From Fuerstiella sp. (GTDB lineage Bacteria; Planctomycetota; Planctomycetia; Planctomycetales; Planctomycetaceae): a stretch of 64,000 nucleotides of DNA. The position numbers and the translations under genes were made by a program. The notes beneath the pieces are model-generated. The model did no database searches, was not told the origin of the DNA, and saw nothing but the letters and a program-made list of their open reading frames with translations. Position 1 is the stretch's first letter. Each line of letters opens with the position of its first letter. The stretch is from positions 44,407-108,406 of the forward strand of contig JALHMY010000021.1 of NCBI GenBank assembly GCA_022843805.1. The letters run 5' to 3'. Of the stretch, positions 63,926-64,000 are shown in pieces.

Positions 63926-64000
63926 ATTACCACCGGGACGGGGACCGCCGCGAGGTTTTGGCGAAACGAATTTGAAACACTGCTCGACAATGGGATTTCG

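Noticed and set aside
1..64000. tRNA, rRNA, origin of replication or prophage genes
   Set aside because: None of the usual sequence signs were seen on either strand by eye.

Overview
The window looks like chromosomal DNA of a planctomycete. The evidence is a set of family combinations typical of that phylum: two DUF1559 prepilin-like proteins (6719-7756, 31424-32437), a DUF1549/DUF1553 cytochrome-type protein followed by a DUF1501 protein (1342-5888), a second DUF1501 protein (20626-22071), FG-GAP and ASPIC/UnbV proteins, RCC1 and leucine-rich-repeat secreted proteins, a BNR sialidase-like protein and a planctomycete-type outer-membrane barrel. Genes lie on both strands in short operons. I saw no rRNA, tRNA, CRISPR array or intact transposase, and the genus cannot be fixed from this sequence alone.

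Layout. 0-9 kb: an enolase-superfamily enzyme, the DUF1549/DUF1501 pair, a small lipoprotein, a DUF1559 protein and an LRR lipoprotein. 9-15 kb: secreted or membrane-anchored TPR, FG-GAP and ASPIC/UnbV proteins around a divergent promoter region. 15-19.2 kb: an accessory patch with a decayed RHS fragment, a 15-bp tandem repeat, a tightly overlapping ATPase plus TOPRIM-like gene pair that resembles a two-gene defence module, and a small membrane protein. 19.2-31 kb: exported RCC1, DUF1501, polysaccharide deacetylase and M13 metallopeptidase proteins, a STAS protein, a DedA membrane protein, an SMP-30-like lactonase, and a rhomboid protease followed by an ECF sigma factor. 31-37 kb: DUF1559, then PhyH dioxygenase, an MFS permease and an ArsI-like protein fused to a methyltransferase-like tail, then an exported sugar isomerase-like protein.

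37-41 kb: a serine protease ending in DnaJ-type zinc-binding motifs, a truncated nucleotidyltransferase and a BNR-repeat protein. 41-50.2 kb: a stress or low-oxygen type cluster. On the minus strand are a cation P-type ATPase, a 58-residue Usp-like mini-gene, DUF2934, BON, D-lactate dehydrogenase, a two-domain universal stress protein and a decapitated ankyrin frame. Divergent to it is a PAS sensor kinase overlapping a LuxR-type response regulator. 50.3-56.2 kb: a PP2C phosphatase, an RraA-like protein, an ABC-2-like membrane protein and a large barrel protein. 57-63.2 kb: housekeeping genes (argF, rph), a POT-family transporter, a HisA-like protein and a DUF455 ferritin-like protein.

Two repeat families stand out. 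One has inverted ends built on AGGCGAGCGGCA and internal 31-32 bp direct repeats closed by an inverted copy (56516-56750, 58769-59020, with a solo fragment at 19159). The other is a composite modular repeat (53731-54252 and, inverted, 63378-63781). The best candidates for undescribed biology are the ATPase/TOPRIM pair, the PhyH-MFS-ArsI fusion operon, and these repeats. All functional calls rest on reading motifs by eye; no database search was run.
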